From positions 2,644,207-2,708,206 of the forward strand of contig CP054181.1 of NCBI GenBank assembly GCA_015709655.1: a stretch of DNA of 64,000 nt, written 5' to 3'. A program made the position numbers and the translations under genes. A model generated the notes under the pieces. The model saw only the letters and a program-made list of their open reading frames with translations, was not told the origin of the DNA and did no database searches. Position 1 is the first letter of the stretch. Each line of letters begins with the position of its first letter. This DNA is from Ignavibacteria bacterium (GTDB lineage Bacteria; Bacteroidota; Ignavibacteria; Kapaibacteriales; Kapaibacteriaceae). Below, in pieces: positions 8,192 to 19,724 of the stretch.

Positions 8192-9589
8192 ATGAGCTTT
8201 CACGTTGTTAATATTAGGCGCTGTATTAGGTGCTGTGCCACGAAGCCCCCGGCACGTGCAGTAACCATCCTGGTTTTGCTGTTGTTTCAGATGGCTGCTG
8301 TACGAGCGGCTATAGATGAGTCGGTGCGGGTAGAACCAACAATAATGAGAGTGCTGGACTCAATTCCCCCAAACAAGCATTCAACCTTCCAAACAAAAGT
8401 GGGACGTGAAATTGTGCTGATGATCGATTACTTTAATATGAGTTTGTGTGGAATCGATGAGTCGTCATATACAACAAACTGGTCATGGGCGCCACAAGAT
8501 TCGAAAATCAGATTTGCCGCGATTGCGGGAGTCCGAATGACTGGCGAGGGCGTTGGAGAGTGCCTTGTAGCAGATCTTGAGCATGCCAGCGATTTGTACA
8601 GATATACCTTTAAAAACGGAAGAACAAGTGATTCTTCGTTATTGCAACTGCCTAAACCAGCCCATCTAAGAATTGGGAGTATAGATGTCAAGGGTAGCCT
8701 CATTGCTTTCACAACGCCGGTTAATACTCTAACAGTTGATACATTGTTTGCATACGTCATGGACACCGTTACTGGCTGGCACAGTGAGTGGAAGATGCAG
8801 GTAACGAACGATGATGATAGGCTAATGGGGTCAACTATTCTATTTATGGATACCACCGTTGTAGTGTTGTGGAGGGAAGTAGAAAGCGGCATGAACTACC
8901 GGTATCGAATCATGGTACGAGGGATTTACTCGGAAGATGAACTTAAGGCAATGGTTTTGAGCGATGCAGACGAGTTTATTTATGACGTCCAATTTGTTGG
9001 GGCGGATGAAACCGATGGGAGCGTTGTAATCATTGCTCAAGCTACAAGTAGAGTTGAACCGAGGTGGGGGTTACAGATTTGGAGGTACAACGTCGGCTCG
9101 GATGAACTTGAATCAGTGGTTGAGTTTCTACCAAAATATACTTACCCAACTGTGTATGGAGCGATGATCTCCAATGACGGGGGCGTGACTGCAGTTGGAA
9201 AAATTCTCGATTATGACCCTGCGGCCAATGAATTGATTGAGTCATCATCACGCGGTTTTATTTGTGAATTCGATTCTGCTTTAAAAATCAAGCAATTTCT
9301 TAGCATGCAGGACCAAAGACCATCTCGTCTAAGCTCGCTATACAAAGATCAGAATAAATTGTATGTATTGGGCCAGGGAGCAGATCAGGCTTCATTTATT
9401 GCACGGATTGATGAGGATCGCATAACAAGCGTGGATTCGAGTAAGCCAGGCAATCATGAAGCCCTACAGCATATTGGATGGTATGACGTTTTGGGACGGT
9501 CACTACAAAGCCCGGGAAACGGTGCGGTTGTCGAGCTGCTGCAGTGTTCATCGGGATGTTATCACTCGAGATTGCTCTTGGTTCATTAG
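8192..9589 (+). CDS. Secreted protein with possible T9SS-like C-terminus
   Basis: 465 residues. A basic N-terminus and a hydrophobic stretch (about 23-40, AVTILVLLLFQMAAVRAA) act as signal or anchor. The long middle is beta-rich with many Asp and Thr residues and looks like a propeller-type exported protein. The last 40 residues contain GWYDVLGRSLQ and end in LLLVH, resembling the xxDxxGR block of type 9 secretion sorting domains. The match is incomplete and lacks a clean PNP motif. It follows the cysteine-rich secreted gene by 32 bp. Function unknown. Confidence 0.55.
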   Translation: MSFHVVNIRRCIRCCATKPPARAVTILVLLLFQMAAVRAAIDESVRVEPTIMRVLDSIPPNKHSTFQTKVGREIVLMIDYFNMSLCGIDESSYTTNWSWAPQDSKIRFAAIAGVRMTGEGVGECLVADLEHASDLYRYTFKNGRTSDSSLLQLPKPAHLRIGSIDVKGSLIAFTTPVNTLTVDTLFAYVMDTVTGWHSEWKMQVTNDDDRLMGSTILFMDTTVVVLWREVESGMNYRYRIMVRGIYSEDELKAMVLSDADEFIYDVQFVGADETDGSVVIIAQATSRVEPRWGLQIWRYNVGSDELESVVEFLPKYTYPTVYGAMISNDGGVTAVGKILDYDPAANELIESSSRGFICEFDSALKIKQFLSMQDQRPSRLSSLYKDQNKLYVLGQGADQASFIARIDEDRITSVDSSKPGNHEALQHIGWYDVLGRSLQSPGNGAVVELLQCSSGCYHSRLLLVH

Positions 9590-9880
9590 TCAGCAGCCTT
9601 TAGCCCCTTACACAGCTTGACAGAATCCATAAAATATGTTTACAAGGGCTGTGTTTAGGAAATCTCGCACGAATGATACGAACCCACAATCAAGAAGACC
9701 AAAAAAATCTGTAGGAAGAGAATCCAACACTCACCCTAATCATAACCGGGATTTGATAGTGAAAGAGCCCAATTACTACCAACATCCCAGAGATAGGCAG
9801 GGGGCTCAGCTAGGTGTGTCCTGCAGTGCGTGCCCACTTTAGGTTCGTGCCACCGTAGTTTAAACCCATTCAAACTTGGA
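9590..9880 (+). repeat. Upstream flank of the third DUF6933 module
   Basis: Matches 6690-6914 with scattered changes, from about 9674 (ACGAATGATACGAACCCA) to the DUF6933 coding start. It includes AATCCAACACTCACCCTAAT, AGAGATAGGCAGGGGGCT and CGTGCCACCGTAGTTTAAAC. The transposase-like start present at 6687 is further decayed here. I see no other gene. Confidence 0.55.
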
Positions 9881-10876
9881 GTGTTGCTGAAAACGCTGAT
9901 TTATGCGACAAAGAAACTTCTTGAGAGGGCTAAGAAGTGGGAGACCAAGGCGCTTGAAGATGGCTTGATCCGGGAGGATGGTCTTCTTGCTGCATGGTAT
10001 GCAACATACGCAATCGTTGAGAAGCAGCATGTGGTGGTGCTGGTGAATGATCCGACGTTTCTGACGGTGGTTATCCATGTAAAGGAATTCAAGCTGAATC
10101 CCGCAGAGACGATGCGCGCTGCAATTGAGCCTCTGCTGGGTGATATGCAAATAGATAGTAACCGGATTGCAAAGCTGCTTTCTGCAGTTGAATCAGTGCG
10201 TTATCTGCCCACCCAAAACAGGTCGATGGTTTCGCGCCTGGATCGTGTAATGCTGTACGTTACCTGGCGCATACGCGACGCAAGGTCGCTGCCGCGCATC
10301 AACATGGAGATGACTGATGAATTGTACAAGGACGGCCCGGCAAAACAGGAACGAGTTGATGACTATCAGACACCACGGTCGCGGCTGGCTGCAGAACCTG
10401 GTTTGGATGCCGACTAGGCGCGGAGACCCCGTAACCTGGTCGAAGTACGGATTACAGAGACTGATCATTATCGGACATTCTGGCGCACAATACTCATTCC
10501 CGTCACGAACGATCTCATTGACCTTCACCACGTCATTCTCGCCTGCATGGGCTGGACAGGTACAGAAGAGTTTACATTTTACCGCGGACACGACAACAGT
10601 ATCATAAATGAAAATAATGTAATGCTATTGGATATGATGCACGAAACCTCAAGCCTCCTTCATTATGTTTACGAGCCTTACAAACATCTGGAATTTACCA
10701 TCACCTTCGGGCAGAGGAAACAGAGTACGATCGGTGCCAGATCGTATCATATAACCGAAGCTCACCCGCCGATTGTGGAGCTGCCGGAGATGAGTGCTTA
10801 CATTCATAGCAAAGTAACCCGTTTGCGCGAAAGTTATGCGGTGAAGTTAGCCACAGATAGTAAACGAAAGACGTAG
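9881..10876 (+). pseudogene. DUF6933 + pRiA4b ORF-3-like fusion gene interrupted by one TAG
   Basis: The first half is a DUF6933 domain (YATKKLLERAKKWETKALED ... HVVVLVNDPTFLTVV). After a TAG at 10415-10417 the same frame continues without further stops to 10876. It encodes RTFWRTILIPVTNDLIDLHH, VILACMGWTGTEEFTFY and YVYEPYKHLEFTITFG, the typical WRRILVP / LH-xxI-xxxMGW / YxYxxG-xW pattern of plasmid pRiA4b ORF-3-like proteins. DUF6933-ORF3 fusions are known to me as a family layout. The start is uncertain: the ATG of the paralogue is lost, leaving GTG 9881 or TTG 9884. A single nonsense mutation is the simplest reading. Removing the stop restores about 330 residues. Confidence 0.72.
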
Positions 10877-11103
10877 TGGTATGGAGCCCAGCAATTTGTG
10901 TCCGGATAGTATATCACGTGTGCAGAAGTTCGGTTAATTGTGGGAATAATGGCGTGTGTGGTGTAGGTTTTTGGGCTGTATGCTCACCGATCAATCACAA
11001 CGCGACGCCATGGAACGAGTGTGGGGAGGAGAAGGGAGTAGGGGGCTTGGATACAACAAACAGTTTTAAAACCTATTGAGCAGTTTGAAATCAGTGGGGA
11101 TCT
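10877..11103. other. Gene-free spacer
   Basis: G-rich spacer between the ORF-3-like domain and the 210-bp repeat. A 67-codon frame here (from 10876) has no ribosome-binding site or recognisable content, so I do not call it. Confidence 0.4.
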
Positions 11104-11330
11104 GTGAGCGCAAACACAGAAAACTAGGCCGAAAAACTCCAAAATAGAACTGAGAGACTGGTCTGCTAACTACACCCGTTCCGGAGTTCGCTTATGAGCC
11201 GGAAGCCCCCAGGCATCACCAGCCCAACAACTGATGCTGTTACCGGCCGCTGCTCAAACAATGAAGAGATTATCTGGCATGTACTACATATTTTTGACAA
11301 TAAATCTGTGTAAACTAATGGGGGTTGGTA
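11104..11330 (+). repeat. Dispersed ~210-bp repeat, copy A, with promoter-like box
   Basis: Shares an extended similarity with 12229-12445 (same strand) and 12773-12990 (opposite strand). Shared blocks include GCAAACACAGAAAACT, TCCGGAGTTCGCT, CAACAACTGATGC and CCGCTGCTCAAACAA, and the copy ends in TATTTTTGACAATAAATCTG. TATTTTTG (11289-11296) fits the Bacteroidota -7 consensus TAnnTTTG and points at the gene starting 92 bp downstream. Confidence 0.7.
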
Positions 11331-11387
11331 CACAATCAACTAACAAATGCGAGTCCGATTACTAACAATAGGGGGTTAGACCACTTT

Positions 11388-11933
11388 ATGGAAAACGAAA
11401 GAGATGAATTAGTTAGAAGATTAACTCGAGTGTACAATGATCCGGGTGGCACACAAGCTATCAGGTTTATTATGAAAATATTCTCTGCACTGCCAACATT
11501 GGGTAGTCCATTCAGCGCCATTGCCAATATTATAGATGATGTTGAGCAACAAAATTTCGTTGAACTAATAACAGATATTGTAAGAGGAATAAATGATGAT
11601 CTCAACAAAGTCCTAACAATATTAGAAGCACAGTTAATTGAGCCAACAAAACCTAAATTAGCCTTACTTCTCGGTGAGGTATTAAATGTTGAATTACCAC
11701 AATACTATCCTGAAGATATGGTGTTACAAGTTGCAGCAATTTTGCATAATGAGACTTTAGCTGAATTCAAACCATTTGAAAAAATTGGTTGGATTGTCAT
11801 AAATCCTCATGGCAGCGTGGCACTTATGGGCGCAAACAATAGAATTGGTAATTTAATTGAAGACAGGAAGAGGCCGTGGGGGTATGGGAATGGGTTTATT
11901 ATTACAATTAAAAAGGAATTATATGAAAATTAG
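11388..11933 (+). CDS. AT-rich orphan protein, unknown
   Basis: 181 residues from the ATG at 11388. A TTG at 11325 in frame would add 21 residues that translate a conserved leader (CAATCAACTAACAAATGCGA), which is also seen non-coding at 4177, so I prefer the ATG. The protein has an acidic-basic N-terminus (MENERDELVRRLTRVYND), a hydrophobic amphipathic stretch (about 27-48, IFSALPTLGSPFSAIANI) and a helical middle. I do not recognise a family. Base composition is clearly lower in GC than the core, suggesting recent acquisition. A promoter-bearing repeat precedes it directly. Confidence 0.55.
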   Translation: MENERDELVRRLTRVYNDPGGTQAIRFIMKIFSALPTLGSPFSAIANIIDDVEQQNFVELITDIVRGINDDLNKVLTILEAQLIEPTKPKLALLLGEVLNVELPQYYPEDMVLQVAAILHNETLAEFKPFEKIGWIVINPHGSVALMGANNRIGNLIEDRKRPWGYGNGFIITIKKELYEN

Positions 11934-12055
11934 ACCAACTTAGCTAATAAGAATTCTTCAAAAAAGTACTTGAATCCCCTTAGACACTGTATTAGCCTCC
12001 TAAAAGCCTGAACAGCAATCACAAAACCGAATTGTATCAGGGAAAATAGGGAACC

Positions 12056-12226
12056 ATGGCAAAAACAAAGCAAACATTTACACCGGAAGACCCGCTAAGC
12101 CTTCTGCAGGAAGCGGAGCGGGAGGGATATTTGGCAACCTGTCGCAAGTACAACTTGGACAATGTTAGTTTAGCAGCTTCAAAGAAGCTAACCAGCATCT
12201 GCACGACTACATGCAGTGCTCTATGA
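12056..12226 (+). pseudogene. N-terminal remnant of a transposase
   Basis: 56 codons beginning MAKTKQTFTPEDPLSLL, then QEAEREGYLATCRKYNL. The pattern (F-T-x-E/D ... EAEREG-x-x-ATCRKY) is that of the helix-turn-helix start of transposase OrfA proteins. After KYNL the sequence stops resembling the family and the frame ends where the 210-bp repeat begins. A shorter version of the same start occurs at 6687. This is an element relic cut by, or joined to, the repeat. Confidence 0.55.
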
Positions 12227-12228
12227 GT

Positions 12229-12445
12229 GCAAACACAGAAAACTCGGCCAAACAACCCCATAGCAGAAAAGGGAAATTAGTCTGCTCAATACGCCTGTTC
12301 AAGAGTTCGCTTATGTGTCGAATGAGGCCATGCACCTCTAACCCAACAACTGATGCAGTTACTGGCCGCTGCCCGAACAAAGGAGAAAAAACGGCATTTA
12401 CTACATATCTTTGACAACAATTCTGTCTAATCAATTGGGGGTTGA
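12229..12445 (+). repeat. Dispersed ~210-bp repeat, copy B, with promoter-like box
   Basis: Direct-orientation copy of the 11104-11330 repeat: GCAAACACAGAAAACTCGGC, AAGAGTTCGCTTATG, CAACAACTGATGCAGTTAC, then TATCTTTGACAACAATTCTG. TATCTTTG (12406-12413) is a good TAnnTTTG -7 box and the downstream gene starts 113 bp later. With copy C it brackets that gene in inverted orientation. Confidence 0.7.
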
Positions 12446-12525
12446 TACAATACAAGATGGTGGCTAACATGAATCCGTACATTTGTTCAAAGTGCTTTTC
12501 GTCGTTCACCTTGAAGGAGTATCCA

Positions 12526-12759
12526 ATGAAACCTGAAGAATGGAAGAATAAAATGCATTGTATCTGGTTGCGTGACGATGCAATCTATTGGATGAAATTA
12601 AAACTCAAAGATGGGAGTGAGATTACAGTTCAAGTAAGGACGCCTGAGCTATACTATATTGACGACAAACCATACATACAGATTGAAACATCCGAGTCGT
12701 TGGGTTCAGGTGTGCCATTGTGTGATGTCGAAGAGATTATGGAATTTCGTGAGAATTAG
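12526..12759 (+). CDS. Small acidic protein, unknown
   Basis: 77 residues from the ATG with AAGGAG (12514-12519) at good distance. An upstream in-frame ATG at 12442 is unsupported. The chain is rich in beta-strand and acidic residues (MKPEEWKNKMHCIWLRDDAI, LYYIDDKPYIQIETSESLG, CDVEEIMEFREN). No family recognised. It lies alone between two inverted copies of the 210-bp repeat, like a one-gene cassette. Confidence 0.55.
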   Translation: MKPEEWKNKMHCIWLRDDAIYWMKLKLKDGSEITVQVRTPELYYIDDKPYIQIETSESLGSGVPLCDVEEIMEFREN

Positions 12760-12772
12760 TATCTCCAATAGC

Positions 12773-12990
12773 CTAGACAGAATTGTCGTCAAAGATATGT
12801 AGTACGTGCCGATTATTCTTTTACTTGTTTGAGCAGCGGACTGTAAAAGCATCAGTTGCTGGATTGGTGATATCTTGCCGCTTCCGTCACATGAGCGAAC
12901 TCCGGAGTGGACGTAGTGAGCAGACCATCTGTTTATTTCTGCAGTTGAATTATTCGCCCAAACCGTCCACCAGCTCCCGTCATATAATGC
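12773..12990 (-). repeat. Dispersed ~210-bp repeat, copy C, inverted
   Basis: Reverse-complement copy of the 11104-11330 and 12229-12445 repeats. Read on the minus strand it has TGGTCTGCTCACTAC, TCCGGAGTTCGCTCATG, AGCAACTGATGC, CCGCTGCTCAAACAA and TATCTTTGACGACAATTCTG. Its TATCTTTG box (12790-12797, minus) would fire leftwards into the 3' end of the gene at 12526-12759. Confidence 0.7.
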
Positions 12991-13019
12991 AATAGTTCTC
13001 CCCCCTATCCCCCTCTTAC

Positions 13020-13033
13020 CGTATTTTAATACG
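13020..13033. promoter_or_regulatory. Perfect palindrome abutting the hsdM start codon
   Basis: CGTATTTTAATACG is a 14-bp perfect palindrome ending one base before the hsdM ATG at 13034. Its position over the initiation region suggests an operator or translational control site, but no regulator gene is present nearby. It could be coincidence in AT-rich DNA. Confidence 0.35.
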
Positions 13034-15902
<2,869 letters not shown>

Positions 15903-15906
<4 letters not shown>

Positions 15907-16652
15907 CCTTGGATTGGTACCCCGGCATCCGCGAAGTCTGCGCACATTGGCGCGATGCGCCGATGCTGCAGCAGACCTTCGAGGCGATGGAGCGCAATCT
16001 GGAGCAGAGCAACGATGCGTGCATCGACTGCGCCAAGACCGTCGTTGAGGTGGTGTGCCGCGTGGTGGTAGAAAGTTTCCACACCCAACAAGCCCCGCTC
16101 AAGCCGACTCAGGAGACGCCCTCGCTGTCGGACTGGCTCACGGCAGCAATTCGCGCCCTCAAACTGGGTGATGTCCGTGACGACCGGTTCAAGAAGCTCG
16201 TTTCCAGCCACCACAAGTTGACCGACGCACTGAACGACTTGCGCAACAAGGCGGGCCCCGCCAGCCACGGCAAAGACCCGTATCTGGAGCGGTTGGCAGA
16301 GTACCACCGCCGCAGCGCGATTCTGTCGGCCGATGTCATAGTGGCCTTTCTGCATCAGGCTTATCTGGATGCGCAGCTCGACCCGATCAGCTCTCGCGAG
16401 CCGTGGGAGCGATTTTCGCAGGACAACGCGCTGATTGATGCTCACGTGGGGCTGGCGGTGGACGCTGAGGATGGCGACTCGCCAACCTTGCGCTTCCTGC
16501 TGCCCGGCGGCGATGAGCTGCCCATCAACATCGAAGTCAGCCGTTTGCTTTACCAACGGGATCGGGATGCCTACGTCGAAGCGCTGAACGCTTCGCGCGG
16601 CGCACCTGCTCCGGCTGTGGAGCCGATCGAAGAACAAGGAGAGTCGACATGA
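15903..16652 (+). CDS. Abortive-infection-like protein (Abi C-terminal type)
   Basis: 249 residues. The middle resembles the Abi_C-type domain found in abortive-infection and other defence proteins: repeated helices with CAKTVVEVVCRVVVESF and LTDALNDLRNKAGPASHGKD, the R-N-K-x-G-x-x-S/A-H-G signature. The C-terminal third is less conserved. It sits in frame-overlapping order (4 bp each side) between hsdS and the RloC-like gene, so it is probably part of one defence operon. The GGAG before its ATG lies inside hsdS. The biochemical role is not known to me. Confidence 0.55.
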
Positions 16653-18943
16653 AGTTGACTCGCATCGCCAAGCTACGGCTCCGAGTGTTCCGCGACTTTG
16701 CTTGGCCAACAGAACTGCACCCGTTCGCGCAGTTCAATGTCATCTATGGATGGAACGGCAGCGGCAAAACGACGCTGTCCTGGCTGCTTTCGCTCGTCGA
16801 GAAGAAAACCACGCTCCTAGAGGGTGAGGCAACACTGGAGATCGATGGCAAAACGAAGGTCGCAGGTTCCGCTTTCGCTTCGGCGCAACTGCCCACGGTG
16901 CGCGTCTTCAACCGGGATTTCATCAATGCCACCCTGTCGCAAACGGGCGGCGGCATTGCACCGATCTACTTTCTCGGCGAAGACAGCATTGAGAAGCAGA
17001 AACAGGTCGAGCAGCTTAAGAAGGAGCTTGTCACGACCGACATCAAGTTGCGGACTGCTCAGACCGACAAGACAAGAGCAGAATCGAAGCTGGACGATGT
17101 CTGCAAGGACAAGGCGAGGCTCATCAAGGAGCTGTTGACCACCGCGAACAGCCCGGCCTACAACAACTACGACAAGCGAAATTTCAAGCGTGCCGTTGAA
17201 GCAATGGATGCGCAGAAGGCGGTGGCCGCGACTCTGTCCGACGAGCAGAAAACACAACTCCACAGCCAGAAGAACGCCCAGCCAAAGCCCCTTGTCGAGA
17301 AGGTCGCTGCGCCATACATCGAACTTGATGCGTTAACGAGTGAGGTCAACGTCCTGGTCGGTCGGTCCGTCGTCGCGCAGACGCTTGACGAACTGACCAG
17401 CAATGCCAGGCTTGCCGCGTGGGTGCAAGAAGGGCTTTATCTGCACTCAGGCGAGCACGCCTCCGACACCTGCCGCTTCTGCCAGCAGCCACTTCAGGCA
17501 GCGCGTCGCGCCGCACTCGAAGCTCACTTCAACGACGCCTTCGCAGGATTTCAGAAAGACCTGTCTGCTCTTCTCTCGAAGCTGAAGGCGGCCAAACAGG
17601 CTGCGGCCTCGCTTTCGCTGCCCGATGTTTCCCGCTTCTATGAAGCGCTCGCGTCCGAAGTGCCAGCCGCGCGCGCAATGGTATTGACGGCCCAGTCAGA
17701 GACCCAAGCCGCGCTCGATGCCCTCATCGCACGTGTTGAGGCCAAGCGCGATCAGCCGTTCGCACCCACAGCCACGCTGACACCTGCTACTGCGAAACCT
17801 TCCTCGATTACCGACTCAGTTGCCGCATTCAACGGGATCGTGGAGAAGCACAACCGCATCTCTGCAGAGTTCACAGCGTCGGTCGATAGTGCGTGCAAGA
17901 AGCTTGAAGCCTCGTATGTCGCGGAGGCACACGCCGAGTTCGTCCAGCTCTCCGAGGCTGTGAAAACCGCGACCGCCGGACTGGATGGCATAAAGGCTAC
18001 ACAGGCAGAAACCCAAACGCAGATCAATGAGCTGGAACGCGCCATCCTCGAACATCGCCGCCCCGCTGACGAGCTGACTGCAGAGCTATGCGCCTACCTT
18101 GGGCGCGACGAGTTGCGCTTCGAGGTGAAAGGCACCGGCTACGCGCTGACCCGCAGCGGCCAGTACGTAGCGCATTTGAGCGATGGAGAGCGAACGGCGA
18201 TTGCATTTCTCTATTTCCTCAAGTCGTTGCAGGACAGAGCATTTGACTTGAAGAATGGGATTGTCGTCATTGATGACCCGGTGTCGAGCCTCGATGACAA
18301 CGCACTGTTCTCGGCCTTCGGCTACATGAAAGATCGCACCAAGGAGGCCGGGCAACTTTTCATCTTGACGCACAGCTTCTCGTTTTTCCGGCTGGTGAAG
18401 AACTGGTTCCATCACCTGCCTGGGCAACGAAAGAGAAAGATCGAAGACCGGCCCGGTCGGTTCTTCCTGCTTCGTACCCGGCGTCACGCTGACGGAACGC
18501 GCACCAGCGAGTTAGGTCATCTTGATCCTCTGCTTGAGGAGTACGAATCGGAGTACCAGTACCTGTTCAAGCGCGTCTACGAGGAGGCTCACCGCAATGA
18601 CGTTGTCCAACTGGAACACCACTACGGTTTGCCCAACGTCGCGCGCCGATTGATCGAGGCCTTCCTCGCATTCCGCTTCCCCGAGATGAGCGGGGATCTC
18701 GGTCCACGACTCGAGCGGGTGGATTTCGACAGCGCGAAAAAGACCCGCATCCTCCGCTTGCTCAACACGTATTCCCATGCTGGCGCAATCGCCGATCCGG
18801 GGCACGATCTTTCTCTACTTGCAGAGACCCAACCCGTGTTGCGCGACACACTCGAAATGATGATGGCTGTCGACCGTGAGCATTACGACGGTCTATTGAA
18901 GCTGGTGGCGATTCAGCCCATCGAAGAACAAGGAGAGCTGTAA
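16649..18943 (+). CDS. RloC/PrrC-like ATPase with zinc hook, candidate anticodon nuclease
   Basis: 764 residues of the AAA_13 / Rad50-like class. The Walker A is YGWNGSGKTT (about 33-42). Long coiled coils flank a CxxC zinc hook, CRFCQQPL (about 275). The signature LSDGERTAIAFL (about 510), Walker B IVVIDDPVSSLDD (about 540) and H-loop ILTHSFSFF (about 573) follow. The C-terminal part has NVARRLIEAFLAF and, later, LLNTYSH, giving R-x3-E followed by H, which resembles the Arg-Glu-His triad of PrrC/RloC anticodon nucleases. RloC genes are known to be linked to type I R-M loci, as here. AAGGAGA precedes the ATG. The nuclease assignment is inference. The ATPase and zinc hook are clear. Confidence 0.75.
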   Translation: MKLTRIAKLRLRVFRDFAWPTELHPFAQFNVIYGWNGSGKTTLSWLLSLVEKKTTLLEGEATLEIDGKTKVAGSAFASAQLPTVRVFNRDFINATLSQTGGGIAPIYFLGEDSIEKQKQVEQLKKELVTTDIKLRTAQTDKTRAESKLDDVCKDKARLIKELLTTANSPAYNNYDKRNFKRAVEAMDAQKAVAATLSDEQKTQLHSQKNAQPKPLVEKVAAPYIELDALTSEVNVLVGRSVVAQTLDELTSNARLAAWVQEGLYLHSGEHASDTCRFCQQPLQAARRAALEAHFNDAFAGFQKDLSALLSKLKAAKQAAASLSLPDVSRFYEALASEVPAARAMVLTAQSETQAALDALIARVEAKRDQPFAPTATLTPATAKPSSITDSVAAFNGIVEKHNRISAEFTASVDSACKKLEASYVAEAHAEFVQLSEAVKTATAGLDGIKATQAETQTQINELERAILEHRRPADELTAELCAYLGRDELRFEVKGTGYALTRSGQYVAHLSDGERTAIAFLYFLKSLQDRAFDLKNGIVVIDDPVSSLDDNALFSAFGYMKDRTKEAGQLFILTHSFSFFRLVKNWFHHLPGQRKRKIEDRPGRFFLLRTRRHADGTRTSELGHLDPLLEEYESEYQYLFKRVYEEAHRNDVVQLEHHYGLPNVARRLIEAFLAFRFPEMSGDLGPRLERVDFDSAKKTRILRLLNTYSHAGAIADPGHDLSLLAETQPVLRDTLEMMMAVDREHYDGLLKLVAIQPIEEQGEL

Positions 18944-19724
18944 TGTCATTATGATGATGGGAAATCAGAAAGCGGAGGTCGCATCCATATGATTGCTTCT
19001 CATTTGGCAGGTCGGCAGTGAATCCGTCACGCTGGAATTCAGAGAATCAACATCATTATAAGATCGCGTCTGCCATACACAGATGGTAAGGGACGACAGG
19101 TGTTTGTAACTCCGGGAGCAAATCCCTTTCATACGAATCTAAGCCGTGGACCCCACAGGTAGTGCAAGCGCTTTTACAGGTGTGGTATCATGGAAGCCTG
19201 GAGACGTGGCATATTGAAAACTGTGAAGGCAATGCATGATGCTGGGTTGGAACCCCTGTTGCCAAGGTTCGCACGAGAGCGGTGATCGCTGAATTCAGTA
19301 TCACCGTCCCATAGAAGCATGCTGTTAGCCGGGGTAAACCTCTCGGAGAAGTGCGCTCAAAACACCAGGTGTAAATCTCTACTTGTCGCAGTCTCAGCCT
19401 ACCATAACTGTCACAGAATTATCGTGTAGTTGAACTAGTTCCATAGTGAGTGCAAACGTACCGTGCAGTTCCTGCGCGAACCAGGGCGTCCACACCGGGT
19501 AGGTCCGCAGCAAGAAGGCTACTGGCAGCTACTGGATTATCCAACGTAGGGATCTTCCCCCACAATGTCCAACCGCGGGAAAATGCTGCTGCTGCATATG
19601 AGTACTGGCAATGTGAAGAACTGATGTGAAAAATTATCTTATCCGAGTGTCCCATTCTGGAATAAAAACAGCTCTTAGCTATAAATAGTTTGTTGGTAAT
19701 CTCACAATAGCGTAAGGCTGTATC
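18944..19724. other. 780-bp gap without a supported gene
   Basis: Lies between the RloC-like gene and the RAYT. Only short frames broken by stops occur on both strands. The longest, minus-strand 19419-19655, has no ribosome-binding site or recognisable content. GC is below that of the preceding operon. It may hold decayed defence or transposon DNA, but I cannot identify any part. Confidence 0.45.

Noticed and set aside
12207..12509. Minus-strand 100-codon frame through repeat copy B
   Set aside because: It translates the dispersed repeat; part of it recurs in copy C only because the DNA repeats.
11104..12990. Integron attC sites
   Set aside because: The repeat is about 210 bp, not a 60-140 bp imperfect hairpin with R boxes, and no integrase gene is present.
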